From an uncultured Clostridia bacterium (GTDB lineage Bacteria; Bacillota_A; Clostridia; TANB77; CAG-508): 14,566 bases of DNA. Where the stretch lies: assembly GCA_948852375.1 (NCBI GenBank), contig CAQOYX010000022.1, positions 5,058 to 19,623 on the forward strand, written 5' to 3'. Made by a program: the position numbers and the translations under genes. Of the stretch, positions 7,511 through 14,566 are shown one piece after another. Every line of letters starts with the position of its first letter. Position 1 is the first letter of the stretch. Under the pieces are notes generated by a model. The model made no database searches, was not told where the DNA came from, and worked only from the letters and a program-made list of their open reading frames with translations.

Positions 7511-8782
7511 TTGGATAAATTGGTTATTAGGGGAGGAACTCCTTTAAAGGGTGAAGTTTCTATTAGTGGTGCTAAGAATGCTGCTGTTGCAATTCTGCCT
7601 GCTAGTCTTCTTTTAGATGGTGTGTGTACTATTGAAAACTTACCTAATATTAGTGATGTTAAATTTCTTTGTGATATTATAGAGTCCTTGGGGGCCAAAA
7701 TTACTTGGGTTACTCCTAATTGTATTACTATTGATTCTAGGAATCTTGCTTGTACTAATGCTCCTTTGGAACTTACAAGAAAGTTTAGGGCTTCTTATTA
7801 TTTGATTGGTGCTTTACTTGGTAGATGTAAGAATGTTATGGTTGGTATGCCAGGACGGGTGTAAACTTGGTGCAAGACCTATTGATCAACATATTAAGGG
7901 TTTTGAAGCTCTTGGTGCAAATGTAGAGGTTGGACAAGGTAATATTAGTGCTTATGCTGATAGCTTAACTGGTGCTTCTATTTATATGGATATGGTTTCT
8001 GTTGGGGCTACTATTAATGTTATGATTGCAAGTGTTCTTGCAAATGGTACTACTATTATTGATAATGCTGCAAAGGAACCTCATGTGGTTGATGTTGCAA
8101 ATTTCTTAAACACTATGGGTGCTGATGTACGTGGTGCTGGTACTGATGTTATTAAGATTAATGGTGTTGAAAAACTTTGTCGGTAATGTTACTTATTCTG
8201 TTGTTCCAGATCAAGTTGAGGCTGGTACGTTTATGCTTGCTTCAGTTGCCTCTCATCGGTGATTTAGTCATTAAAAATTGTATTACTAAACATTTGGAAT
8301 GTATTACTGCTAAGGTTATTGAAATGGGAGCTAATGTTTCTGAAATTAATGGTGATACTATTCATGTTTGGTGTAATAATAGGACTAGTAAAGCTAATAT
8401 AAAAACTTCTCCATATCCAGGTTTTCCTACTGATTTACAACCTCAAATGGGTGTTGTTTTATCTATTTGTGATGGTACTAGTATTATTAATGAAAGTATT
8501 TGGGAATCTAGATTTCAATATACAGATGAACTCAATAAAATGGGAGCAAAGATTACGGCTCAAGGTAAAACTGCAATTTTTGAGGGTGTTGATAGGTTAT
8601 ATGGTGCTCCTGTTTATGCAACAGATTTACGTGCAGGTGCTGCTCTTATTATTGCTGGTGTTTGTGCAAACGGAATTACTGAAATTTATAACCTTGAGCA
8701 TATTGATAGGGGTTATGAGAATATTGAGAAAAAATTTAGGAATATTGGTGCAGATATTATACGTGTACATAGTGAAGATTAG
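7511..8782 (+). CDS. murA: UDP-N-acetylglucosamine 1-carboxyvinyltransferase MurA (read through three CGGN sites)
   Basis: MurA transfers enolpyruvate from phosphoenolpyruvate to UDP-GlcNAc, the first committed step of peptidoglycan synthesis in the cytoplasm. The start is TTG at 7511, seven bases after GGAGG. K22 and N23 ([13 protein letters not shown]) match the catalytic pair of the family. Reading CGGG 7856-7859, CGGT 8181-8184 and CGGT 8257-8260 as glycines gives 422 residues, the expected size. The first restores PGGC, where C117 is the active-site cysteine (Cys115 in E. coli), followed by [19 protein letters not shown]. The others restore G224 ([19 protein letters not shown]) and G249 (HGDLVIKNC). 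In a Gram-positive this could be either of two paralogues (MurA or MurZ). Since the gene is normally essential, its three sites must be read through efficiently if this is the only copy. Confidence 0.95.
7856..7859 (+). other. CGGG four-base glycine site in murA (first)
   Basis: Restores the second G of PGGC, directly before the catalytic cysteine 117. The preceding codon is GGA, an ordinary glycine triplet. Confidence 0.92.
8181..8184 (+). other. CGGT four-base glycine site in murA (second)
   Basis: Joins VEKLC to [10 protein letters not shown] (G224). The preceding codon is TGT. Read as triplets, CGG would be followed at once by TAA. Confidence 0.9.
8257..8260 (+). other. CGGT four-base glycine site in murA (third)
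   Basis: Joins ASVASH to DLVIKNC (G249). The preceding codon is CAT. Read as triplets, CGG would be followed at once by TGA. Confidence 0.85.
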
Positions 8783-8820
8783 CACATTTTATTTATTAAT
8801 TGTATAAAGTAGCACAAAGT

Positions 8821-8926
8821 AAGAAATATGTTAAATTTTCGGAGTTGAAACTCCAACAGCTAGGAGGCAGTAAAATACCTGTAAGAGTTGGAGTTGGTGA
8901 AATGGGAAAAGTTAAATATATTTCTT
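8821..8926 (+). ncRNA. Candidate structured RNA or leader element upstream of walJ
   Basis: An outer helix pairs 8821-8840 with 8906-8926 in about 18 of 20 positions (including two G-U pairs and a single-base bulge). Inside it, GGAGT-TGAA-ACTCC (8841-8854) forms a tight hairpin, and CCAAC (8853-8857) could alternatively pair with GTTGG (8887-8891 or 8892-8896). The interior is richer in G than the surroundings. It ends about 20 bases before the walJ ribosome binding site. I do not match it to a riboswitch class I know; it could equally be a small inverted-repeat element. Confidence 0.4.
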
Positions 8927-8959
8927 CTTGAAAGCAGATTGCAAAGGAAGAAAATAATT

Positions 8960-9796
8960 ATGGTAAAATTTTGTAGTTTATACAGTGGTAGTACTGGTAA
9001 TAGTTTATTTATAGAAAGCAATAATGCTAAGATTTTGATTGATGCTGGAGTTAGTGCAAAAAAGGTTGTGGATGGGCTTTCTTCAATTGGCTCTAATATA
9101 GAAGATATTGATGCTGTTTTAGTTACTCATGAACATTCAGATCATGTGCAAAGTCTTGGTACTATTTCTAAAAAATATAATATTCCAGTTTTTGCGAATA
9201 GACATACTTGGGATGCTATGCCTAATCAATCTGATAAGATTGATGCTTGTAATGTTAAATATTTTAATAATGATGAAGACTTTGAGATTGGAGATTTTGT
9301 TATTCATCCTTTTAGTATTCCTCATGATGCTGCAAACCCTTGTGGTTTTAATTTTCTTTGTGATAATGAAAAGTTTAGTATTGCAACTGATTTGGGGCAT
9401 ATGACAAATTCTATTATAGAATGTTTAGAGGGGTCTTCTTTTTTGTTATTAGAGGCTAATTATGAACCTGAAGTTTTGAAGTGTTCTAAGTATCCTTATA
9501 TTTTAAAGAATAGAATTGCTGGACCTAATGGGCATTTATCCAACAATCTAGCTGGAAAAACTATTGCTCATTTGATTAATTGTGGTTTGAATAGTGTTTT
9601 TTTGGGGCATCTTTCTAAGGAAAATAATTTTCCTGAACTTGCATTACAGACTGTTCTTTCTGAGCTTTCTGTTTATAATTATTCTAAAGATGATGTTTGT
9701 ATAAATGTTGCAAAAAGAAATTCTCCAAGTGAGGCTTTTTGTATTGGTAACTCTAAGATTTGTTATAATCATGCGGAGGTGTCTTCATGCTTTTAG
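8960..9796 (+). CDS. walJ: MBL-fold metallohydrolase, WalJ/YycJ family
   Basis: The protein is a metallo-beta-lactamase-fold hydrolase of the YycJ/WalJ type, a family linked to cell division and 5'-to-3' exonuclease activity in Firmicutes. I chose the ATG at 8960, with GGAAG nine bases upstream, because FCSLYSGSTGNSLFIE is the standard N-terminus; the open frame extends further upstream to 8888 but that part overlaps the structured element. The metal-binding signature HEHSDH is at residues 57-62, with further ligands likely in IPHDAANPCGF, ATDLGH, LLLEANYE and LGHLSKENN. The length is 278 residues. The stop overlaps the rlmH start by 10 bases, so the two are translated together. This walJ-rlmH order is common in Firmicutes. 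Confidence 0.9.
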   Translation: MVKFCSLYSGSTGNSLFIESNNAKILIDAGVSAKKVVDGLSSIGSNIEDIDAVLVTHEHSDHVQSLGTISKKYNIPVFANRHTWDAMPNQSDKIDACNVKYFNNDEDFEIGDFVIHPFSIPHDAANPCGFNFLCDNEKFSIATDLGHMTNSIIECLEGSSFLLLEANYEPEVLKCSKYPYILKNRIAGPNGHLSNNLAGKTIAHLINCGLNSVFLGHLSKENNFPELALQTVLSELSVYNYSKDDVCINVAKRNSPSEAFCIGNSKICYNHAEVSSCF

Positions 9797-10269
9797 TTAA
9801 TATTATTTGTGTTGGAAAGGTTAAAGAAGATTATTTAAAAAGTGCTATAAATGAATATCTTAAAAGATTATCTAAGTATTGCACCCTAAATATTATTGAA
9901 GTTTCTGATGAAAAACTTCCCAATAAAATTAATGATGCTATTATATCTGATATAAAACATAGGGAATGTACCAAAATATTAGAACATGTTAAAAGAGATT
10001 CTTATGTTATTTCCTTAGATTTAACAGGAAACGAACTCTCTTCTGTAGATTTTTCTAAGAAAATTGATGATATATGCCTTAATTTTAATAGTTCTATTAC
10101 TTTTATTATTGGTGGTACTTTGGGGCTTACAAAAGAAGTTCTTAAAGTTTCAAATGAAAAACTTTGCTTTTCTAAAATGACTTTTCCTCATCAGTTGATA
10201 CGTGTGTTTTTGCTGGAACAATTATTTAGAGCTTTTAAAATTTCTAAAAATGAAACTTATCATTGGTAA
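9787..10269 (+). CDS. rlmH: 23S rRNA (pseudouridine1915-N3)-methyltransferase RlmH
   Basis: RlmH is a SPOUT-class methyltransferase that uses S-adenosylmethionine to methylate pseudouridine-1915 in helix 69 of 23S rRNA. The 160-residue length is exact for the family. The N-terminus VNIICVGKVKEDYLKSAI, the ISLDLTGNELSS segment, the trefoil-knot motif FIIGGTLGL and the C-terminal FPHQLIRVFLLEQLFRAFKI are all present. The last residue is Trp (YHW) where many members have Lys or Arg. An AUG at 9787 lies inside the end of walJ, with GCGGAGG just upstream, indicating coupled translation. There is no in-frame CGG. Confidence 0.95.
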   Translation: MLLVNIICVGKVKEDYLKSAINEYLKRLSKYCTLNIIEVSDEKLPNKINDAIISDIKHRECTKILEHVKRDSYVISLDLTGNELSSVDFSKKIDDICLNFNSSITFIIGGTLGLTKEVLKVSNEKLCFSKMTFPHQLIRVFLLEQLFRAFKISKNETYHW

Positions 10270-10335
10270 GTAATATTGTTTGAAATACACATTCTCGTTA
10301 TTTTTTAGTAATTTATACTAAAATTAGGTAGACAC

Positions 10336-10350
10336 AGAAGTATTACTTCT
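10336..10350. repeat. 15-bp palindrome upstream of the oxidoreductase gene
   Basis: AGAAGTA-T-TACTTCT is a perfect inverted repeat around a single base, in the leader of the RieskeâFAD oxidoreductase gene. Its form suits an operator for a dimeric repressor, but no factor can be named. Confidence 0.35.
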
Positions 10351-10431
10351 ACAATTATTATTTTTATATAAATTTTAATGTTTTATATCCCCTTTTATTG
10401 GTAATACTACTTATAAAGGAGGTTATTTTTT

Positions 10432-11941
10432 ATGGGTTCTTTATGGATTGATTCTGTTAAAAATGAAAATAATAGTTATAGTTACTTAGACGACGATATT
10501 TCAGTTGATGTTTGTATTATTGGTGGTGGGATTACTGGCATTTCTACTGCTTATATGCTTTCTAAGGCTGGTTTAAAAGTTTGTATTTTAGAAAAAGATA
10601 TTTTAGCTCATCATACTACTCGGTAATACTACTCGGAAAGATTACTTCTTGCCATGGTCTTTTTTATGATTATCTTATTAATTCGTTTTCTGCTAATTTT
10701 GCTAAAGGTTATTTAGATGCTAATGAACAGGCTATTTCTGATATAAAACAGATTATTGATAAACTTGAAATTGATTGTGACTTTGAATTCCAAGATAATT
10801 ATGTGTTTACTGATTTACCTGATGAGGTTGATAAAATTAAACATGAAGTTTTAGCCGTAAATTCTTTGGGATTTAATGCTGAATTTGTGGATAAAGTCTC
10901 TGTTCCTTTTAATTTTCTAGCAGGAATTAAATTTCCTCGGTCAAGCTCAGTTTAATGTTTTAAAATATGTGTATGGTTTATGTAATTTTATTGTAAATAA
11001 CAATGGCAAAATTTATGAAAATTCTAAGGTTTATGATGTAAAAAGGTCTAACGATATGTATGTTACTTATACAAAAAATCATCATGTTACTTCTAAATAT
11101 GTTGTTCTTGCTACTCATTATCCTATTATTAATGTTCCTGGTTTTTATTTTTTGAAAATGTATCAGGAGGCTTCTTATATATTAGGAGTAGAAACAAATT
11201 CGCCTCTTTTTAGTGGTATGTATATTAATACAAAATCTCCTACTACTTCTTTTAGAACTGCTAATTATAATGGTAAAAAAATTCTTTTGATTGGTGGCTC
11301 CAATCATAAAGTTGGTGCTAGTATGGATTTATCTAATTGTTATACAAATTTAGAAAATATTGCAAAAACTTTATATGCAGATGCTAAGGTTATTTTTAAG
11401 TGGAATACTTCTGATTGTGTTTCTTTGGACAAAATCCCATATATTGGTGAATTTTCAACTACTATGCCTAATTTTTATGTTGCAACACGGTTTTAAAAAA
11501 TGGGGAATGACTACTTCTTGTGTGGCTAGTAATATCATATCAGATATGATTTTAGGAAAGAAAAATGCTTATTCAGATATTTTCCTTTCTACTAGGTTTA
11601 AGCCTGTTAAAAATGGTACAGAGTTTGTAAATATGTTAAAACAAGTTTCTACTTCTTTGGTAATTGATAAATTTAAAATTCCTTCTGATTCTTTAAATAA
11701 TATTGGTAGAGATGAAGGAAAGATTATTGAAGTTAATGGTGCAAAAATTGGAGTTTATAGGGATGCATCAGGTAAGTTTTTTGGTGTTAAGCCTATTTGT
11801 TCACATTTAGGTTGTGAGCTTAGTTGGAATAATTTAGAAAAAACATGGGACTGCCCTTGCCATGGTTCTAGATTTAGCTATACTGGCACTAGTCTATATG
11901 ATCCGAGTATTAAGGATTTGGAATTAATTGAGCTAAATTAG
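10432..11941 (+). CDS. FAD-dependent oxidoreductase with C-terminal Rieske [2Fe-2S] domain (read through four CGGN sites)
   Basis: Five frame pieces join at CGGT 10621-10624, CGGA 10634-10637, CGGT 10938-10941 and CGGT 11488-11491 into one 501-residue protein. The N-terminal DAO-type FAD domain starts with the dinucleotide motif GGGITG (about 36-41) and TTGNTTGKIT, where the two glycines G64 and G68 are both restored by CGGN. G169 (FPGQAQF) and G352 (ATGFKKWGM) are restored further on. The C-terminal Rieske domain has CSH at 455-457 and CPCH at 473-476, the C-x-H and C-x-x-H cluster ligands. Proteins of this layout are common in Firmicutes; the electron acceptor and substrate are unknown. ATG at 10432 follows a strong AAGGAGG. 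No partner gene is evident nearby. Confidence 0.92.
10621..10624 (+). other. CGGT four-base glycine site in the oxidoreductase (first)
   Basis: Encodes G64 in TTGNTTG. The preceding codon is ACT; read as triplets the next codon would be TAA. Confidence 0.92.
10634..10637 (+). other. CGGA four-base glycine site in the oxidoreductase (second)
   Basis: Encodes G68 in TTGNTTGKIT, nine bases after the first site. The preceding codon is ACT. Confidence 0.92.
10938..10941 (+). other. CGGT four-base glycine site in the oxidoreductase (third)
   Basis: Joins AGIKFP to QAQFNVLKYV (G169). The preceding codon is CCT. Confidence 0.88.
11488..11491 (+). other. CGGT four-base glycine site in the oxidoreductase (fourth)
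   Basis: Joins FYVAT to FKKWGMTTS (G352), a family-typical ATGF glycine. The preceding codon is ACA. Confidence 0.9.
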
Positions 11942-12014
11942 GTACTTTATAGAATTGAACATTATGGAATTGTAACAACTGATATATAGAATTTAAAATA
12001 ATATATTTACCCTC

Positions 12015-12042
12015 TTTACAATTATTACTAAAGTGTTATACA
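12015..12042 (+). promoter_or_regulatory. Possible promoter for the membrane-anchored gene at 12084
   Basis: TTTACA (12015-12020) and TATACA (12037-12042) are 16 bases apart, about 40 bases before the start codon. Confidence 0.4.
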
Positions 12043-12083
12043 ATGATGGTATCAAAAAAAAAAAATTATGGGAGGAAAGAGAG

Positions 12084-12635
12084 ATGAAAAAAACAACAAT
12101 TATTATTTTAATAGTACTAGTTATAACTATTATAGCAGTAGGTATTATGGTGGCAAAATCAAATGTAGGAGAACCAAAGGAGTTAAAACTTCAAACGGCT
12201 GAAGAAATGCAACATATGTTAGAGACAATTTATTCTAGCGAAAAAGTAAATTTACCTGCATTAGAGACAACAAAAATTGATAAATCAGATTTAACACAAG
12301 TTACTACTTTTACAGGACTACAGTCAAATGAGAATGTAGAGGAATTGGTTGTATCTGTGCCATTTATTAATGCTCAAGCATATTCTTTAGCAATTGTTAA
12401 GGTAAATGAAAAGGCAAATATAGAACAAATGAAACAAGAAATGTTTGACAATATTGATATGAGAAGATGGGTTTGTGTTTCTGCAGAAAAATTATATATT
12501 ACAAATTATGAAAACATTATATTTTTAGTAATGTCTAGCGAAGAATGGGCAAAACCTATATATAATGAGTTCAAAAGTTTTGTTGGAAATGATATAGGTA
12601 AAGAATTAGAAAAATCTGGAGAAATAGATTTTTAA
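12084..12635 (+). CDS. Membrane-anchored hypothetical protein next to the acyltransferase
   Basis: This 183-residue protein starts at ATG 12084 behind GGGAGGAAAG. Residues about 4-25 form one hydrophobic segment after a basic start (MKKTT), without the lipobox cysteine of a lipoprotein, so it is probably an uncleaved anchor with the rest outside the cell. The body has TFTGLQSNENVEELVVSVPF, AYSLAIVKVNEKANIEQ and a conserved-looking RRWVCVSAEKLYITNYEN. Small exported proteins of the DUF4358 type often sit beside MBOAT and DHHW genes, and this one resembles them in size and rhythm, but I cannot confirm the family. The codon style is A-ending, unlike the genes before 11941. There is no CGG in frame. 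Confidence 0.7.
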   Translation: MKKTTIIILIVLVITIIAVGIMVAKSNVGEPKELKLQTAEEMQHMLETIYSSEKVNLPALETTKIDKSDLTQVTTFTGLQSNENVEELVVSVPFINAQAYSLAIVKVNEKANIEQMKQEMFDNIDMRRWVCVSAEKLYITNYENIIFLVMSSEEWAKPIYNEFKSFVGNDIGKELEKSGEIDF

Positions 12636-12684
12636 GGTTATACTAGATATATCTTGCTAAATAATAATATAAAAATGATTTGAT

Positions 12685-12713
12685 AAGGCTTCCAGAATTA
12701 ACATGGAAGCTTT
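12685..12713 (+). terminator. Hairpin between the anchored protein and the acyltransferase
   Basis: AAGGCTTCCA (12685-12694) pairs with TGGAAGCTTT (12704-12713), ten pairs with one G-T, around a 9-base loop. The T-tail is weak, so partial termination or transcript stabilisation ahead of the acyltransferase gene is as likely as full termination. Confidence 0.5.
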
Positions 12714-12738
12714 ATTGATAATCAGAAAGTAGGGAAAA

Positions 12739-14130
12739 ATGTTATTTACAAGCATTAGTTTTTTATACTATTTTTTACTAACTGTGATTGTTTTGTATTT
12801 TGTTGTTCCAAAAAAAATGCGTAATTTTATCCTATTTATTTCTTCACTGCTATTTTATTTCTATGGAGAACCAAAATACATTTTCTTAATGTTGCTAGAA
12901 ATATTAATAGCATATATAGGTGCAATTTTAATTGACAAATATAAGAAAAAAAGTTTATTGGTTATTACTATAGGAATACATCTTTTACTATTGTGCATCT
13001 TTAAATACACAGATTTTATTATATCAAATGTAAATAGTATTTTTCAAACTAACATATCACTTTTAAGAATAGCACTGCCAATTGGTATATCATTTTATAC
13101 ATTTCAAATACTTAGTTACATTATAGACGTGTATAAAGAGAATGTAAAAGTACAAAAAAATTTTTTAAAGCTAGCAACCTATGTATCGTTATTTCCACAA
13201 TTAATAGCAGGTCCAATTGTACGATATGAAACTATTGAAAAAGAACTGGATAATAGGAAACATAATTTTGAAAACTTTTCTTATGGAACAAGAAGATTTA
13301 CTATAGGACTTGCAAAAAAAATATTAATTGCAAATTTATTAGGGGAATTATGCAATCAATTTCAGAGTCACGATGAAAAGAGTATATTGTTTTATTGGAT
13401 TTTTGCTATTAGCTATATGTTACAGATTTATTTTGATTTTTCAGCATACTCAGATATGGCAATAGGTTTAGGGAGAATATTTGGTTTTCACTTTTTAGAA
13501 AACTTTAATTATCCATATATATCAAAAAGTATCACAGAATTTTGGAGAAGATGGCATATATCGTTAAGTTCTTGGTTTAAAGATTATGTATATATTCCTC
13601 TTGGGGGAAACAAAAAGGGAATAAAAAAACAAATTAGAAACATATTGATTGTATGGTTACTTACTGGTATATGGCATGGAGCAAGCTGGAATTTTGTAAT
13701 ATGGGGGCTTATGTTTGGTATTATTCTAATTATAGAAAAGGTATTTTTAGGAAAATACTTAGAAAAATTGCCAGATATTTTAAAAAGAATATATGTATTA
13801 CTTATTGTTATGATTAGTTTTATTATATTTAATGCCTATAATATGAGTGAAGCATGGAAAAATATTATTGGTCTATTTGGAGCAAATAAAGAAAGCTTTA
13901 TTAATACATATACAATATACTATTTAAGAAGTTATATTGTGATATTGATAGCCTCAATTATTGGAGCTACACCACTAATTAAAAATATAATATTAAGATT
14001 AAAGAAAAATGAAAAAGCAAATAAAGTAATTAATATTTTAGAACCTATATATATTGTAATACTACTTTTAGTAGTTACAGCTTATTTAGTAGATAATTCT
14101 TATAATCCATTTTTGTATTTTAGATTTTAG
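12739..14130 (+). CDS. MBOAT-family O-acyltransferase (AlgI/DltB-like)
   Basis: This 463-residue polytopic membrane protein belongs to the membrane-bound O-acyltransferase family, which passes acyl groups, often acetyl, to extracellular polysaccharides. Its many hydrophobic segments span the length. The family signatures are visible: IGISFYTFQILSYIIDVY, FPQLIAGPIVRYE, YFDFSAYSDMAIGLGRIFGF, EFWRRWHISLSSWFKDYVYI followed by PLGGNK, and TGIWHGASWNFVIWG with the catalytic histidine at residue 313. ATG at 12739 follows a GTAGGG site. Eleven bases after its stop begins a gene that opens like its usual DHHW partner protein, with a strong AGGAGG. The polysaccharide acted on cannot be told. It has no in-frame CGG. 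Confidence 0.93.
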   Translation: MLFTSISFLYYFLLTVIVLYFVVPKKMRNFILFISSLLFYFYGEPKYIFLMLLEILIAYIGAILIDKYKKKSLLVITIGIHLLLLCIFKYTDFIISNVNSIFQTNISLLRIALPIGISFYTFQILSYIIDVYKENVKVQKNFLKLATYVSLFPQLIAGPIVRYETIEKELDNRKHNFENFSYGTRRFTIGLAKKILIANLLGELCNQFQSHDEKSILFYWIFAISYMLQIYFDFSAYSDMAIGLGRIFGFHFLENFNYPYISKSITEFWRRWHISLSSWFKDYVYIPLGGNKKGIKKQIRNILIVWLLTGIWHGASWNFVIWGLMFGIILIIEKVFLGKYLEKLPDILKRIYVLLIVMISFIIFNAYNMSEAWKNIIGLFGANKESFINTYTIYYLRSYIVILIASIIGATPLIKNIILRLKKNEKANKVINILEPIYIVILLLVVTAYLVDNSYNPFLYFRF

Positions 14131-14141
14131 GAGGTTGTACA

Positions 14142-14566
14142 ATGAATGATAGTATAAAAAATATAATAGTTACAATATCTTTCCTATTTGTTATTACATC
14201 AATATTTTTATTAAACATAATAAAAGAAGATACACAGATATCATTATCAGAAAGAAGAAGATTTGAGCAATTTCCTGAATTTTCTATTAAAGCATTATTT
14301 AATGGAAGCTTTTTTAATAAATTTGAAAAATATACAATGGACCAATTCTTAGCAAGAGATAATTTTAGAAGCTTAAAAAACAAGATAGAAATGAGTGTAT
14401 TAAAAAAACAAGATATTAAATTAGTAGAAATTCAAAGGTCAAGAGGCTATTCTACAAGAAAGAGTTTGACAATTGAAAAAATAGAAAAAGTAATACAAGC
14501 TATTCGAGAAGTAAATCAAAACGTTATCATTCTGGTCGCTAATTGCTACGGCGAGTTTGTACAAGA
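14142..14566 (+). CDS. DHHW-type N-terminus fused in frame to a methionine gamma-lyase-family (YnbB) segment; partial or chimeric
   Basis: The frame opens at ATG 14142 behind AGGAGG and runs without stop to the window end. Codons 1-90 look like the DHHW (AlgX-like) partner of MBOAT acyltransferases: one membrane anchor (about 6-25), then ISLSERRRFEQFPEFS and DQFLARDNFRSLKNKIEMSV followed by LKKQD. At about 14411 the content changes to IQRSRGYSTRKSLTIEKIEK and NCYGEF, which is the signature of the PLP-dependent methionine gamma-lyase/aluminium-resistance family. The usual Asp before NCYGEF is Ala here. An in-frame join of an exported protein to a cytosolic PLP enzyme makes no functional sense, so I think it is an assembly chimera or a recent rearrangement. 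Only the first 90 residues fit the operon. Confidence 0.6.
   Translation, partial: MNDSIKNIIVTISFLFVITSIFLLNIIKEDTQISLSERRRFEQFPEFSIKALFNGSFFNKFEKYTMDQFLARDNFRSLKNKIEMSVLKKQDIKLVEIQRSRGYSTRKSLTIEKIEKVIQAIREVNQNVIILVANCYGEFVQ

Noticed and set aside
8888..8959. Upstream extension of walJ to 8888
   Set aside because: It is not family-like and lies in the structured element; the ATG at 8960 has its own ribosome binding site and the typical start of the family.

Overview
The window comes from a strongly AT-rich, spore-forming Gram-positive bacterium, most likely of the class Clostridia. It carries spoIIR, a murA - walJ - rlmH run, a RieskeâFAD oxidoreductase, TTG starts behind strong GGAGG ribosome binding sites, and near-consensus sigma-A promoters. 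I cannot name the species.

The main observation is about decoding. Seven genes look broken into two to five pieces, but every break is the same event. Whenever CGG comes into the reading frame, the frame moves forward by one base, and reading CGGN as a single glycine restores one full-length protein. I count 17 such sites in tadA, ttcA, a phosphohexomutase, a 172-residue unknown protein, spoIIR, murA and a RieskeâFAD oxidoreductase (CGGA 9, CGGT 6, CGGG 2, CGGC 0). Many of the restored glycines are hallmark residues, such as both glycines of the SGGKDS P-loop, the PGGC of MurA and the TTGNTTG of the oxidoreductase. I found no CGG read as an ordinary triplet in any gene here, while CGT, CGC and CGA are used normally. 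Ordinary xxC-GGN junctions cause no shift. This suggests that CGG is unassigned as arginine and is read either by +1 slippage onto tRNA-Gly or by a four-base-reading tRNA. Coordinates of these genes below span all their pieces.

Layout. Positions 1-1275 (minus strand): tRNA-Arg(CCU), tadA, a tRNA-Ser with an odd anticodon loop, and a partial membrane-anchored protein. Positions 1386-2453 (plus): ttcA and a small helix-turn-helix protein. Positions 2461-5695 (minus): a phosphohexomutase and a UDP-sugar pyrophosphorylase, together a UDP-sugar supply module. Positions 5934-6453 (minus): the unknown 172-residue protein. Positions 6669-11941 (plus): spoIIR, murA, a candidate structured RNA, walJ, rlmH and the RieskeâFAD oxidoreductase. 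Positions 12084-14566 (plus): a membrane-anchored unknown, an MBOAT O-acyltransferase, and an open reading frame that starts as the acyltransferase's DHHW partner but switches near 14411 to a different family and runs off the end.

The first three blocks deal with tRNA maturation and decoding, nucleotide-sugar supply and cell-wall or sporulation functions. The last 2.5 kb differs in strand composition (A-rich rather than T-rich on the plus strand) and contains no in-frame CGG, so it gives no information on the decoding rule and may have a different history. No gap between genes exceeds 300 bases once the split genes are joined.
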